The notes below the pieces were generated by a model. It worked only from the letters and a program-made list of their open reading frames with translations. It ran no database searches and was not told the DNA's origin. The position numbers and the translations under genes were made by a program. Positions 43,246 through 55,342 of a DNA stretch of 64,000 nucleotides are shown in pieces. Source of the DNA: Ophiosphaerella korrae (taxonomy: Eukaryota > Ascomycota > Dothideomycetes > Pleosporales > Phaeosphaeriaceae). The number at the start of each line of letters is the position of its first letter. Position 1 is the stretch's first letter. The stretch spans positions 57,098 through 121,097 of the forward strand of contig JALNQF010000133.1 of assembly GCA_028456385.1 (NCBI GenBank), written 5' to 3'.

Positions 43246-45011
43246 ATGCCTAAGAAACACGCGCCGGCCTACACAACTACAAAACCCAGCTATGTCCATC
43301 CGGCCCTCCAGAGCTCGCGCTCCTCCTCATCTACCCCCGCCGAGCCTCAAACCGTGAACCAGCGAATAGCACAATTGCGCCGTGAACAAGCCCCACGAGC
43401 ATCCATAGAGCAGAGGAATGAGATGGTATTGGGGGTAAGCAGCCGCACCGTCCCGCCAGATTTGAGGCGAATCTTGCACATACCAGAAGTTAATGCTCCC
43501 CCACCAAAGACTGGCCTCAGAGTGCGCATGAGAAGGACAAGCGCTGCAAGGCCGCCACCGGGGCCAGCTGCACCCAACAGCTGGCTGAAATCAAGTCGAT
43601 ATGCTCCCGAACACAAGCCCCCTCCCAAGCGAAAAGAGGCCGGCGAGCGAGCATCCCCGGCGACTTCTCGCCTGGCAAGTGTGACTGCCACAGAGCTCAA
43701 GGTAAGCGCCCCTGGCAGGCCAGTGCTTTACTCTTTACTCCCTTCTAGGCTTAACCACGTCTCTACAGCTTTCTTACTTTTAACCAGCGCCTACCACACC
43801 CTCGAAGCCTACAGCACCTCTGTCTGCAGTCGTTTGCAGAGAACTGGGCCTATCTGTCCGAGTACGAACAGCACTACTTGCCAACCTTACCCATGGTGAC
43901 GAGAGAGGCTCTACTGAGCTACCTAACCTGTTACGGCTATGAAAAGTGCCTGACTTTCAAGTCGTTCAAAACACTATTCCAAAGTCACGACGAGAAGGTT
44001 TTGGATGTACGGTTCTTGGACCTTACAGGCCTCATGAATGATGACTTCACCATAAACGATCTGGCTAGGTGTCTCAAACGCATGCTGCCGCATCTGACAG
44101 ATCGTCTCGAGTCGATGAGTATGGACAACTCCAGCTCCAGGGGCAAGGCGAAAGCGACACCTGACGTTGCGGAGTCATGGGAGGATGAGGCTGATGATCA
44201 AGCCACCGCAGACGCTGTGCTACCCGCACAACTCACCCTACCGCACTTCGTCAATCTCAGCCGGTTATCGCTTGCCCATCCCGGCGAATGGGCCTCGTGG
44301 CCCGACCTCCTAAAAATGTCCGTGAATCTACATAAACTCACGCATTTATCTCTTGCATACTGGCCACGGCCAACCTTGACACCCAACTCGGCAACAACCT
44401 CTGTGGAATCTAAATACACCAGGGTAGCACTTGGTGGGACGTCCTTCTACGCAGACCTCGACGACGACTGGCATGAAGCAGCAAACATACTGCGCCGCTT
44501 CTCCATAAACACATACTCGCTCGAATGGCTCGACCTCGAAGGCTGCTCCTGGATCCGGGCGCTCACATGGCGCCCGCCCTACCACCCAGAAGCCTCCAAC
44601 GAGCCCACGCCTCCCCCCACCATGCGCCCATATGTCCCGACCCAACTCGAGCACGGGTGGTACGACAACCGCGCAGCCCCCGGGCCCGACTGGAATGACG
44701 CCTGGCAGCGCATCACATACCTCCACGTCTTCCAGGGCTGGATCCCTTCCGACAAAACGAGCCTACAAAACATGCCCGCGGGCATCGTCCCCGTGCAACT
44801 CATGCGCTGGCTCCGCGAGTCCCAAGGCCGCAGCGACGTCGCGTGGAAACTCAATGCGCTGGAGCGCGGCCACGCGGTGAGCGAGTGGGTGAATCGCGAG
44901 AAGGCGGCGCGGGTGTCGGCATTGGAGATTCAGGGTGCAAGGCGCCCGAAAGAGGGGTTGTGGTGCAAGGTTGATTATGGGTGGGGTGGGGATGGTGAGA
45001 GCGCTGCGTGA
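43246..45011 (+). CDS. Conserved Ascomycota protein with LRR-like segment, function unknown
   Basis: Two exons, 43246-43701 and 43788-45011; 559 aa. The N-terminus MPKKHAPAYTTTKPSYVHPA is basic and disordered, with VNQRIAQLRREQAPRAS and VPPDLRRILHIPEVNAPPP, then a PPPGPAAPNSWL motif. The second half has regularly spaced leucines typical of LRR-like solenoids (LPHFVNLSRLSLAHPGEWAS, NLHKLTHLSLAYWPRP, YSLEWLDLEGCSWI) and the conserved PGPDWNDAWQRITYL and FQGWIPSD. I recall closely similar proteins across filamentous ascomycetes, but no activity is established to my knowledge. An acidic insert lies near residue 250. Codon third positions switch from C to G near 44880. Confidence 0.85.
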
Positions 45012-47887
45012 TTGAAGTTGCTTCGTTCCTAACGTGTGAAGTGTCGAACGGTATTCATTCGCAGAGTCTGAGTGATGGCTCGGATAAGTAGGGTCGAGAC
45101 ATGCCGTAGCATGGCGACACGTTTGCGAATTTTCTCGTCAGGACAGCATTTGATGCTATATCTGGATGGTATCTAGGTGACTTTACTTTCTTGTTGATAA
45201 ATTTGATAGATAGGGTTAGGGCATTTCGGTGTTGCATAGCGGCTGTTTGCATCGTATATACCCTCTTGTATTTATCTAGCGTTGTTATTGTTTCGAGCGA
45301 CATACTCCATTTACGATTGGCGCAGAGCATAGATATCCTCACATCACACATGAATCACAGCATTATCCAAGCCAAATCTCAAGTCCAAGATTCAAATTCA
45401 AACCACGTTTCCGCATAAATCGTCCTCGCCGACCGCAAAGTATCGCAAAGTATTTTTACCTACCTGACCAGCCCAGATTACGGTATTTGTTGAGATACTA
45501 CGTCCAGCAACCAATAATCCTGACTCCGCACACCAGAATTGAGCAGCGCACACGGACTTCCGACTAAGCACTATTAAGCCGAGAACCATGGCACCACCGA
45601 GATGACGAGGCTGGTCCCTGCCCCAAGCTCGATTCAACAAAGCACGCAAAAAGAAAGGTACAAAAATAAAATAAAATTAACATGGGTGGAATGAAGAAAT
45701 GGGACAGTCTGATCGGACTTGGGGGCAATAAGAACAGGTAGCTAGGTATTGATTTGGCGGCGGACGATGCATGTTTGGGTACCTGGAATAGGGCGCGATG
45801 GAGTGGGGAACGATGATGTAGGACGAGGTGGGCGATGGCGTGGCACGCGCAGGCGAAACGAACAAGCGTTCTAGAATCTTGGGGAGCGGGGATGGCATCC
45901 TTCCGATGGGAGGAGCATTTGAGGAGAGGGAAACCTTGAAACCCAGGCTGAGACAATGGCAGGAGGGAACACGTAAGGCTGGCGGTGGCAGAATGAGCGT
46001 CAAACAGGGAGAGTGAGGTCTGGATGGGAGGTTAAGATGCCGCATGAATGAGGCAGATGGTGGACTAGAGAGACGCTGTACTTGGGACTTCGGAGGGCAC
46101 GAAGCCGCGCCTGGTGGCATGTAGAGTGTCGATGCCCTACTTCTGACGACTAGCAGGTTGGCGGCGGCGAATAGTCGCTGTGTGAGACCTGCGAGGCTGC
46201 GTGCTCGTAAAGATCGAACACGGTGAATTCATGGCATGAAATGCATATCAGAAATGGTGGTTGTTGATGTTCAACCGGCGGACCGATGCCCACAAACAAG
46301 CATCGTCTACTGCAGGATATACGATGTTAACCCGGTAGTGTGTAACGTAGCAGTATCGGCACCTAAACCGATGTTTGGCTGCATTGCCTTATCGCATAGT
46401 GCAGCTGTCGATCTTCTGCTTGTGCACGGTAGATGTAGATTTGTGGAGTTCTAGAAATTGTAATTGTGCTTGGATTGGCGACCTGGCCGGGTCAATGTTA
46501 CACAGGATGATATTGAAGATGGGATTGTGAAGTGCATGGTTGTGTCCGGCCGGACTGCTTTGGATAGAGCGATACTGGACTGCATGACGCGAAGAGTGGT
46601 CCAGCTTGGTCATATCAATCCAAGGTTGAAGTAGTTTCCTGAGTGACGAAGCTGCTGCGTGCATGATGACAACGTCTGGCATGGGCGTCTTCCACCAGTC
46701 GGAACAGCTGTGGTAGCATGTGCGCGTGCTGACTGAGTAAGTAGCACTGCAGCATTGTTCGTATTGAGCAGGTGCAAGTGGGCAACGCCGCAACCAACGA
46801 AGTTTGTGGCAATGATCAAAGGCTGCAGGCAGAGGACGCATCCGTGCTAACATTAGCAGATTGCGACATGTCCGGGAAGGCTAAGCCGCAACAGGAGGAA
46901 ACTGCTGTTTCACCCTGCCGGTGCCGCGCGTCGGTCTTTGGGCAGGTCTCGCCGACGGTCTACCGTCCGCGAGGAGGCTCCAAGGCAGATGATGATGATC
47001 GCACTCTCGGCGAGAAGGCTGGCCAGGAACACGAAGGGAGTGGTGGGACTTGCAATGCACGAGCCAAGAAGACGGGCCGAAGCAGAGTGACAAGCGTGTC
47101 AACATCGGTGGTGTTCGTCCATCATGGCAGGGCTCGGGCATTCCCAGAAGCAAAAGAAGAGGAAGAACAAGCGGGAGCATGGGTGTGGTCCCTGTGGCGC
47201 GGCCCAGCGCTAGTGGCCATGCAAGGAATGCGCCTATGATTAGCTGAGCGCGACTAGAGAGCAGGAGCAGCCGGCTCGTGGGCTGCGCAAAAAGGGTGCG
47301 CGGCATGGCAAAAGATAGATGACCGCCTTGCACAGAAGAGAGTGGACAGCCGCGCTACCAAAGTGTGGTGTGCATCGGCTGAAACTGGGCTTGCCCTGCC
47401 CCCCTGCACTCGCAAGTGCGATGGATGGATACGAGCGACTCTTCAAAACACACGCCTCGCCGCTGCACTTTATTCCAGCTACCACTCCTCTATCATCCTG
47501 ATTCCTCTTTTCTTCCTTGCCTGTTTATCTGATCCTTAGCGCCCTCGTGTCAGTCTCCGCCAGCCTCGATTTTTCCAATCTCCACCATTCAGCACCGCCG
47601 CCTCAAACCGGCCTAGCCCAGGGTCAACGCAGGGCTAGAGATAAGAGGTCAACATTTCCCAATTGCCTCTGACACGCTCACAGACCCTTTGCAATCTGTC
47701 TCTGCTCCCACCACCACCCACGGCAAGGGCGTCTGCCGTGCTATATTGTCTCGCCCGCTGAGTCTCTGCGCTGCACCTGTATTTGCACCCGTGTACGCCC
47801 TCCAAGAGTTGACTGCTGCATCCTCAGCTTCTCTCTTTGCCTGCCACCTTGGCGCTCCCAGTTCGCAAATCTACTCCAGCAGCCATC
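45012..47887. other. 2.9-kb intergenic region upstream of OCH1
   Basis: The frames present are compositionally biased (Pro/Ser-rich) or lack motifs. Pyrimidine-rich sequence from 47.5 kb probably is the OCH1 promoter and leader. No RNA gene seen. Confidence 0.5.
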
Positions 47888-49177
47888 ATGCTCACCTTCA
47901 AGAAGGCCCTCGTGCTTTCCCTCGCATGTCTGACCCTCTTCTTCCTCTTCAAGTCGCATCATCAAACCACTGCGCCCACCTTCCGCAATGCCAACGACCT
48001 GCCCCGCCCGACCACATGGATGTCCGAGTCGGAGAAGCAGGACGCGCAGAAGGCTGCTCAAAAAGAGGACGTGAAGAAGACGGCAAAGACGGAAAAGGCC
48101 TTCAACACTCCCGATGCTCTAGCCAAGAAGCCCAAGACGCAGATCAGCATGGATCTGCTGAGGCAGAAGCCGCTCCACGAGCAACTCCAATACCAGTTTC
48201 CCTATGATGTCGATACAAAGACACCCGCCTACATCTGGCAGACGTGGAAATACACTCCTGCTCAGGGCGAGTTCACCGAGGCCTTTCGCGAGGCAGAGGC
48301 CAGCTGGACCGTTCACCACCCGTCTTTCGTACACGAGGTCATCACCGATAATGTTGCCGTACATCTGATTCGTCATCTGTATGCTTCTGTGCCAGAGGTA
48401 CTCGAAGCCTACAACGCCCTCCCTCTCCCCGTCCTCAAGGCCGACTTCTTTCGGTACCTGATTTTGCTCGCCAGAGGCGGCATCTACTCGGACATCGACA
48501 CGTCTGCTCTCAAAAGCGCTATTGACTGGGTGCCTCACGATGTGCCATCCAACTCTTACGGAATGGTCATTGGCATCGAGGCTGACCCGGATCGCCCGGA
48601 TTGGGCTCAGTGGTACTCGCGCCGCATCCAGTTCTGTCAATGGACTATTCAATCTAAGCCAGGCCACCCTATCCTCATCGATGTCGTTTCCAACATCACA
48701 CAGGAAACCTTGGAACGCAAAAAGGCGGGCACGCTGAGCAAGGACCACAAGGGCATAATCGAATTCACTGGCCCTGCCGTATGGACTGATAGCATATTTT
48801 CCTATTTCAACAATCCTGATTATTTCGATATGAGCACTAGCAAGGGTAACATTACCTGGGAGCACTTCACGGGTATGAAGGCCCCAAAGAAGGTTGGCGA
48901 TGTCGTTGTTCTGCCAATCACAAGTTTTAGCCCTGGTATCAAGACTATGGGTGCTGGCGAGGAAAATGATCCGATGGCTTTTGTCAAGCACCAATTTGAA
49001 GGTACGTAGCACTTTTGCTCACGTCATGGCACCTGCACAGCACCGAGGCCATGGCATCGGCATGCCTCGCTCTTCGCCCAACCACACACTATTCTCTTTT
49101 CTATTCCTCAATACTAACTAGCGATAGGCACTTGGAAACCCGAGAACGAACGTCATATTGGTGAAATTTTCAACTGA
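47888..49177 (+). CDS. OCH1: Initiation-specific alpha-1,6-mannosyltransferase Och1
   Basis: Golgi type II enzyme that adds the first alpha-1,6-mannose to N-glycan cores for outer-chain growth. Exons 47888-49001 and 49128-49177; 387 aa. The N-terminal anchor ALVLSLACLTLFFLFK follows a short cytosolic Lys-rich start. A charged stem leads to the GT32 domain: PAYIWQTWKYTP, LKADFFRYLILLARGGIYSD and the DxD metal site in YSDIDTSAL. Acceptor-side motifs are QFCQWTIQSKPGHPIL and EFTGPAVWTDSI. The last 16 residues (GTWKPENERHIGEIFN) are on a separate small exon behind a 126-nt intron, long for this window. A Met-less in-frame extension upstream is ignored. Confidence 0.95.
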
Positions 49178-49815
49178 GCAACGAATCGAAAAACGGAGCG
49201 CATTTACTTCTTACCAACCAAATACCTGTACATAATTTGTTTAAATTGCGCAAGCCGCACACATTTGGAGAAGTTACACGGAAAAGGGCACCAACGTCGA
49301 GCAGGGACGCTTGACAAGGTATACGTACCGTATTGCGCAGGTACGACACCACCGTCCAGAGCACTAAACGGACTCTACAACCTACCGAGTCCCACTTGCA
49401 TCACCGGCCACACGACGAGCGACGCAACCATGTCTTGGGAAGGAAAGTAGAGGTTGCAAGATATAACGTGATACCAAAAAAGTCTGGAGATACACACTGG
49501 CACGGCGCTATTCTTTTGGCTACGGCGGCACCTTCTCGATGCAGGCTTCAAGCGCTGAAGTCCGAGATGGCCGCCCCATATTGGCATATCCTTGAGGGCG
49601 TTGAGCGATCTTGATCTTTTGTACTACATAGATACATTCATGGAGACTGTACAGCGAAACATGATTTCTGGGTAGCGAAATGGAATCAATCAATTATTGG
49701 TCTTATCAACTTGTGTACATGTGCAATTTGCTAACCATCCATCCTTCCAACCGGGTATACAACTCCAACTCCGTTCCAGACGACCAGCGCCTCACCTCCC
49801 TCGCTCTACGAAATT
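49178..49815. other. Convergent 3' spacer
   Basis: Between OCH1 (+) and the low-complexity gene (-). Nothing recognised. Confidence 0.5.
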
Positions 49816-50370
49816 TCACGCCCGCCTCCCCCCCAGCGCCCGCACCACGCTCATCAAACTGCCCCCCACCGTCGGCCTCTTCTCCAACTCCCGATCCTTC
49901 GCGTACCGCCGCTCATACGCACGCAACGTCTCCTCATCCAACCCATTTGCACCCCTCTGCTCAATCCTATCCTCTCCGTCGCCCCACGCGTGCGCGTGCG
50001 CGTCGTGCACGCTATGCTGTGAATGGTGCGAGACGTTTCGCGCGAACCCCGGCTGTGAAAAGTGCGCCTGCGGGATTTGGATGGGGGCTGTAGCCGTGGG
50101 GCGCGGGGGGTGCGAGGTGGAGGAGCGACGGTGTTGGGGGGCTGGTGGGGGCTGGTAAAAGGTGTTTGGGGCGGAAGAGGAGAGATAGGTTTGGGTGGGC
50201 GGCGAAGTTGAGGTTTGTTGGTAGTGGTGGTATGGTTGTTGGGGGTAGAACGGGTGGGGGGATGTTGGGTCTGAAGTTGTGGGGTAGGGTGGTTGGGGGC
50301 GTTGGTTGTGGTGGTATGGAGGGTGTTGGGGTGGGTGGTGGCCTGAGTGAGAGGAGCCGTAGGACGACAT
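49816..50370 (-). CDS. Low-complexity His/Pro/Tyr-rich protein with conserved C-terminal segment
   Basis: Single-exon 184-aa protein starting MSSYGSSHSGHHPPQHPPYH. Residues 1-110 are His/Pro/Tyr/Gln-rich and disordered. The last about 45 residues (NGLDEETLRAYERRYAKDRE, then LEKRPTVGGSLMSVVRALGG) are helical and recur, to my knowledge, at the C-terminus of short disordered fungal proteins, which makes a real gene likely. No enzyme motif is present. The Tyr/Pro/Gln composition could support condensate or WW-domain interactions. Coding DNA is extremely C-rich 5' and G-rich 3'. Function unknown. Confidence 0.7.
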   Translation of the reverse strand: MSSYGSSHSGHHPPQHPPYHHNQRPQPPYPTTSDPTSPHPFYPQQPYHHYQQTSTSPPTQTYLSSSAPNTFYQPPPAPQHRRSSTSHPPRPTATAPIQIPQAHFSQPGFARNVSHHSQHSVHDAHAHAWGDGEDRIEQRGANGLDEETLRAYERRYAKDRELEKRPTVGGSLMSVVRALGGRRA

Positions 50371-52178
50371 ATTGGTGGTGGGTGTGTCGTGCGCAGTGGT
50401 GAGGAGTGGTGTTGTTTATGACCGGGGTTGTGGACGGATTTTTCAGTCTTTTGGATTGATGCTAAGCCTTGCGAGGGTTGCCCTGACTGTGGTGATCGGC
50501 AGTATGGCGTAAAGCGTATGTCGTATGCGGCTTCTCGCGTGTGTTGTCTTGCAGAACGGGTACAGTAATAGTTAGGTGGATATCCAAACCCGTTATGTGG
50601 AATGTAGATCTGTGTTTGAACGTTTCAACGTGTGTAGCTCACTGCAGAAGGCTGAGATATATAACGCCCGGCGCTATTTCTCACCGGCGCCCACATCTCT
50701 GACCGAGCATCTTCACATGGCGAGCTAAGCCTTATGTTACGCCATCTACGGCACCCGCGGAGCTCGTTGCCAATAGAACCGATCGCTCGACTATCCGGCC
50801 CGCCAAGGCCGTCTACCCTGAGACGCGATCAAGTGAGGGGCGAATGCCATGATGTAACCGTCTTGGCAGCGGGGAGCACGCTACGATTATTTGAGACAGC
50901 AAGATTCGGGTGCCTGGCATTGATAATTCTTGAGTTGAAATGGTGTGGGACGAATTGATAGGGTTGGTTGAAATAGAATAGCGGTTTGCCGATCGCTGGA
51001 TGAACGTTGGTATGATGTAAGCTAGCAGAAATAAATCCGTCAGTTGTAGGCTTTACTGGATTGTGACACAAAGAATCAAGGAGATGAGGTGTTTCAATAT
51101 TGCTAAACGTTCTTTTGTGAATTCAGATTCGATCACACAGGCTCTATCGCCCCTAATATCGTGTGAGTAACCTGAGCTAACATTAAATATTTGCGCCTCA
51201 TATCTTATATCCGTAGCGTCATGTTTCTTACACTCCAACTGTTGCTGTACCCGTGCTGGCACGGGTCATCCATCTTGATGGCTCACCATAAAAGCCAGGC
51301 GGGTCAAAACAGCCACTGTGAGTGCTTGCGCCGGATGGCATTGACTATGTCCAACCACAATAGGTCGTTGCAGGTTCCTCAAACCTTCACGCAAGTAATT
51401 GAACAAGATTCTTAAGGAGGTCGAAGAGAAGGAAAGAATGCCCGGTACTTCAAGAAGAAATCTCGCGAATGAGCAAAGTCAAAGGACGCGAACAGAGGCT
51501 GAAGGGAGAGGAAGACGGCTGATGAGAGCAAAGAACGGCTTCACTAGTATGGCACTAGTTACGTGTGGCGCCAGTCTTGATAGCTATTGATGAGCTCCTG
51601 CGTGCACCATTTCTGAGTTATTCGCAGGCATATTTTGAGTAGTTGATGATGGAGTGAGATAGGTATGACCTCTGACAATCGTTATTGCCGGCAGGTGTCA
51701 CTTCAGGCCTTGACCAATCAAAGAATGTGGCTAAGTAGCCACGCCACAACACACAGCCTTGCACACCAGGCATGGTGGCGGCGACCAAAGCTAGATGATT
51801 ATGACAAGACTAGGCTGACTCAGAGCGTCGAATCAAATGCCACAGAATGAACCGGAGCCAGGAGCCCAGGGCTCCCAAGCGTCCATTGGCTTATCAAAGC
51901 TTCGCGCGTCATGGTGTTGTTCCTTCTACCCCACCGTGACCTTCGGGGGCTGTGTTTGTACTTTCTCTTCATTAACCACTGCCGCCTGCGCCTCAAGCCA
52001 AATACTCAGCCTTCTTCGTGTTACCTCTCTTGCACCTGCTGCGGTAGGTCTTAAGTGCTTGCCGCCAGGATAGCTCTACCCTCTCTGTATCTTTTCTGAT
52101 TCACATCCTTGTTTGTCGCAGGCAATACTACGTGCTAAGAGCGCCACCATCGCCGTTCTTCTACAGAATAGTAAGAAA
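50371..52178. other. 1.8-kb intergenic region upstream of the annexin
   Basis: No gene recognised. The distal part (51.9-52.17 kb) is pyrimidine-rich and probably is the annexin promoter and leader; a short leader intron there is possible. Confidence 0.5.
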
Positions 52179-53777
52179 ATGGCACACAACTATAACCAAG
52201 GTGGCTATGGACAACCGCCACACCAAGGCCGTAAGTACCAGACCTTTAAATAAGCTTGAGCGATCATGCATTCTTCCGTCTAGTGCATCACTTGGCAGCT
52301 GAGCGTGAACAAATACTAATACCTGACAGCACCTCCACCTCAAGGATACGGTCAGCTTCCACAACAAGGTTACTATCAACAACAACCTCCAATGCAGAAC
52401 CAACAGTACGGTGGTTATCCGCCTCAGCAAGGCTACGGCCAACAACCCCCACCAGGACAGTATGGCGCCCCTCCTTTAGGGCAATACGGCGCCCCTCCTC
52501 AAGGTCAATACGGTGCTCCCCCTGCTCAAGGGCATTATGGAGCACCACACCCTCAAGGTCAATACGGTGCTCCCCCTCCTCAAGGGCACTATGGAGCACC
52601 ACCCCCTCAAGGTCAATATGGTGCTCCTCCTCCCCAGGGCCAGTACGGCGCACCCCCACAAGGCCAATACGGCGCGCCACCTCCACAAGGCCAATACGGA
52701 GCACCACCTCCGCAAGGTCAATATGGAGCGTTTCCTCCAGGTCAGTTCGGCGCTCCGCCCCCTGGACAGTATGGCGCTCCACCACCCGGTGGCGGTTATG
52801 GCGGCCCACCAACTCAGCCATCACCTGGATATGGTCCGCAAAAAACACTATCAATCGACGTTACTCACGACATTGAGGCACTCCGTAAAGCCATGAAGGG
52901 CTTTGGTACTGATGAGAAGGCCGTCATTGCCGTAGTAGCAAAGAAGGATCCAATGCAAATGGAGACGATTCGCGTACAGTACGACCAGAGATTCGCGCGC
53001 CACTTGGTCGGAGACCTAGAAAAGGAAACCAGTGGGTACTTCAAGCAGGGCTTAGTCGAGATCTCACGGGGTCCTCTAGCCTCTGATTGCTGGAATCTCA
53101 TGGAAGCCATGAAGGGTATAGGAACCAAGGAGGTTGTTCTTGACGACATCCTCATCGGTCGTAGCAACGCCGATATGAGAGCCATCAAAGAAAAATACCA
53201 GCAGCTATTCAAGCGCACGTTAGAAGCCGATCTCAAGGGCGATCTCAGCGCCGGCACAGAGCAAATGTACATGATGATCGTAGCCGCCAACCGCGCAGAA
53301 GATTCACAACCTGTCATTCCCCAGGAAATCGACAAAGCTGTAACCGATCTTCAAAATGGCATGGGCGGCTTTGCCAGCAAAAACTCAGCCCAAATCTGCC
53401 AAACCTTGATCAGCAAGAACGATGCACAGATCAAGGCCATTGCACAAACATATCAGCAACGCTACCAGAAGAGCCTTGACAGCCAAATCAAATCCGCTTT
53501 CTCGGGCCACATGGAAGATGCACTTCGCCTGCTTGTTGCCCGTGCAGTAAATCGTGCGGAGGCAGAGGCCGTCAGGCTGGAAGACGCCATGGCTGGTTTA
53601 GGCACAAAGGACAGCCTCCTTGTCCAGCGCGTCGTTCGTTGCCATTGGAACCCGCAATTCATGAGCGCGGTCTACGCAGAGTTTAAGAAAGTGTACAAGA
53701 GGGACCTTGTCAAGCGGATAGAAGGCGAGACAAGGGGCGACTACGAGCGGCTCTTGGTCGCATGTGTAAAGCAGTAA
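52179..53777 (+). CDS. Annexin with GQYGAPP-repeat N-terminal domain
   Basis: Calcium-dependent phospholipid-binding protein of the fungal annexin group. Exons 52179-52230 and 52330-53777; 499 aa. Residues 1-185 are a Gly/Gln/Tyr/Pro-rich disordered head with about twelve GQYGAPP(P) units, like the ALG-2/penta-EF-hand-binding heads of annexin A7/A11. Four annexin repeats follow: [20 protein letters not shown] (complete GxGT calcium loop), [40 protein letters not shown] (degenerate) and [20 protein letters not shown]. The third repeat lacks GxGT, so fewer calcium sites are expected. The C-terminus [12 protein letters not shown] is typical. Role may be in membrane repair or trafficking. Confidence 0.93.
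52458..52800 (+). repeat. Coding tandem repeat (GQYGAPP units, about 24-30 bp)
   Basis: About twelve imperfect units in the annexin head, encoding GQYGAPP with one or two extra Pro/Gln. DNA units are similar enough to permit slippage-driven length changes. Confidence 0.9.
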
Positions 53778-53962
53778 AACTGAACGAATATCGAGTTCAA
53801 GGGAGGATTGTTTTTTCTTTGCGTCTACTAGATTTCTGTTATCACGGCTTCATACGTTTTGGTAGGATCACTGTTGTAGTACAGTGATGATAACTCTAGT
53901 TTGTAAACAGATGGCGTGTTACTCGTCTATTACATTTTTACCCATTCACCTCTGCACACATA

Positions 53963-55342
53963 CTACTCATATGACGGCGGCGGAGACTCTGGCCTCCACA
54001 CCGTTGCCACCCTCGGCCGCAAGAACCCATACATAGACGGCATCACGCTATCAATCGAGCCCCGCTGCGGCGGCGGCGTCTCCGGCGGCCCAAGATGCCC
54101 GCCCGCCCTCGTCATCGGCTCGATACTCACATCCTTCATCTCAACCCCATGCTCCGACTCCTTGTCCGCACACTCCAACAGCAAGTCGTAGCGCACATCG
54201 TACCTGACCGCAACGCCATACGTGGCAAACGTCGGCGGTACAATGGCGTTGATGACGAAGTCGTCGAGCAACGTGTTCTCTGTGATTTCGAGGCCAGGCT
54301 TGCCGTAGCGGCAGTTGAACAGGTCGAATTTCTCGGTGCTGTTTTTGCGGATTTCGGAGGTTGGCGCGAGGCTTGTGGGCACGCGGTAGGCTATGTAGGC
54401 GATTGCTTGGGCGCGGATGCCACGCAGGTAGACTGGGGCTGGTTGGGTGAGGCCGTCGCTGAGGGTAGCTTGGAGGGAGATTTTGAGCGCGGTGATGGTG
54501 CCGACGCGGTATTGGGGGGGTGCGCTTAGGATGAGGAGGGAGGTCGATGACCATTCTTCGACCTTGTCGCTTTTTAGGCTGTGCTTGAGTCTCTTGAATG
54601 GTCCTCTCCGCTCCTGTCCAGGTTCTGGGGTTGATGGCCGAGATCTCCTTTCGAACCGGATGGGCGCGGTTGGGAGTAGGGCAGCTTGGTCTGGTAGGCC
54701 GATTTCCGGAACTGATGGACTGAATCGGAGCTGATGTATGACTACTGGGTTTAATGTGAATGATCGTTCTTTGGTGACGAATTCGGCTTCGAGGAAGTAC
54801 TCGCATCGAATCGTGTTTTCATTCCACCATAGCGATGGCGGAAGCGCATGGTCCTTCTCGTGCTCAAATAATTCATCCTTTTGGAATATAGAATCATTCT
54901 GCGGTTGCGCATCTAATTCAACAGCTTCTGGGAACCTGAACTCGAAAGGAAATTCAATGCGTCTAGCCGGGCAATCCGCGCTGGGCGTAGGCCGTCGAAA
55001 CAAGGTGCTTTCATGGCAAAACAAGTCTGTTGTCGCAACGTGGTGGCTCCTAGGATTCCTCTCGTTGGTTATACGACATGTCGTTCGACCAATAAATTTG
55101 ATAGAGACCCGTTCGGCTTTTATCTTGGATTGCACCAGTACGACGCCCTTCACCGCATCGTTATTGGTATTGAGGCTGCGGTGGCTGGAACACGTGAGAG
55201 CTATGGACACTAATCCATCAGAAATGTTCTCACGGTTGGGGTAGTGGTCGCTATATAGTTGCGGTTGGGCGATGTAGCTATATAGCTGCCGAGGTTGCGG
55301 ATGGGGAAAGGGCTGTTGCCGTGCTATTGACGTAGTCGCCAT
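53963..55342 (-). CDS. Alpha-arrestin-like protein with PPxY motif
   Basis: Single-exon 459-aa arrestin-fold adaptor (ART/PalF-like) that would link membrane cargo to an Rsp5-type ubiquitin ligase. The arrestin N-domain includes VKGVVLVQSKIKAERVSIKF and RRIEFPFEFRFPEAVE. The C-domain region includes YRVGTITALKISLQATLSDG and VYLRGIRAQAIAYIAYRVPT. The extreme C-terminus is PESPPPSYE, a canonical PPxY WW-ligand. A basic linker (ERRGPFKRLKHSLKSDK) sits between the domains. The long C-terminal PY-rich tails of many ARTs are missing, making this a compact version. The cargo is unknown. Confidence 0.88.
   Translation of the reverse strand: MATTSIARQQPFPHPQPRQLYSYIAQPQLYSDHYPNRENISDGLVSIALTCSSHRSLNTNNDAVKGVVLVQSKIKAERVSIKFIGRTTCRITNERNPRSHHVATTDLFCHESTLFRRPTPSADCPARRIEFPFEFRFPEAVELDAQPQNDSIFQKDELFEHEKDHALPPSLWWNENTIRCEYFLEAEFVTKERSFTLNPVVIHQLRFSPSVPEIGLPDQAALLPTAPIRFERRSRPSTPEPGQERRGPFKRLKHSLKSDKVEEWSSTSLLILSAPPQYRVGTITALKISLQATLSDGLTQPAPVYLRGIRAQAIAYIAYRVPTSLAPTSEIRKNSTEKFDLFNCRYGKPGLEITENTLLDDFVINAIVPPTFATYGVAVRYDVRYDLLLECADKESEHGVEMKDVSIEPMTRAGGHLGPPETPPPQRGSIDSVMPSMYGFLRPRVATVWRPESPPPSYE

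Noticed and set aside
45564..46120. Pro/Ser-rich minus-strand frames at 45.6-46.1 kb
   Set aside because: Product is compositionally biased without motif; it mirrors purine/pyrimidine asymmetry of the DNA.
46600..47240. 155-codon + frame and overlapping minus frames upstream of OCH1
   Set aside because: Low-information composition and no recognisable domain; multiple phases are open at once.
48119..49012. Long minus-strand frame (297 codons) opposite OCH1
   Set aside because: It lies wholly antisense to a well-supported GT32 gene, has no family motif and reflects codon bias of the sense strand.
54095..54529. 144-codon + frame inside the arrestin gene
   Set aside because: Antisense shadow of a conserved arrestin-fold gene.
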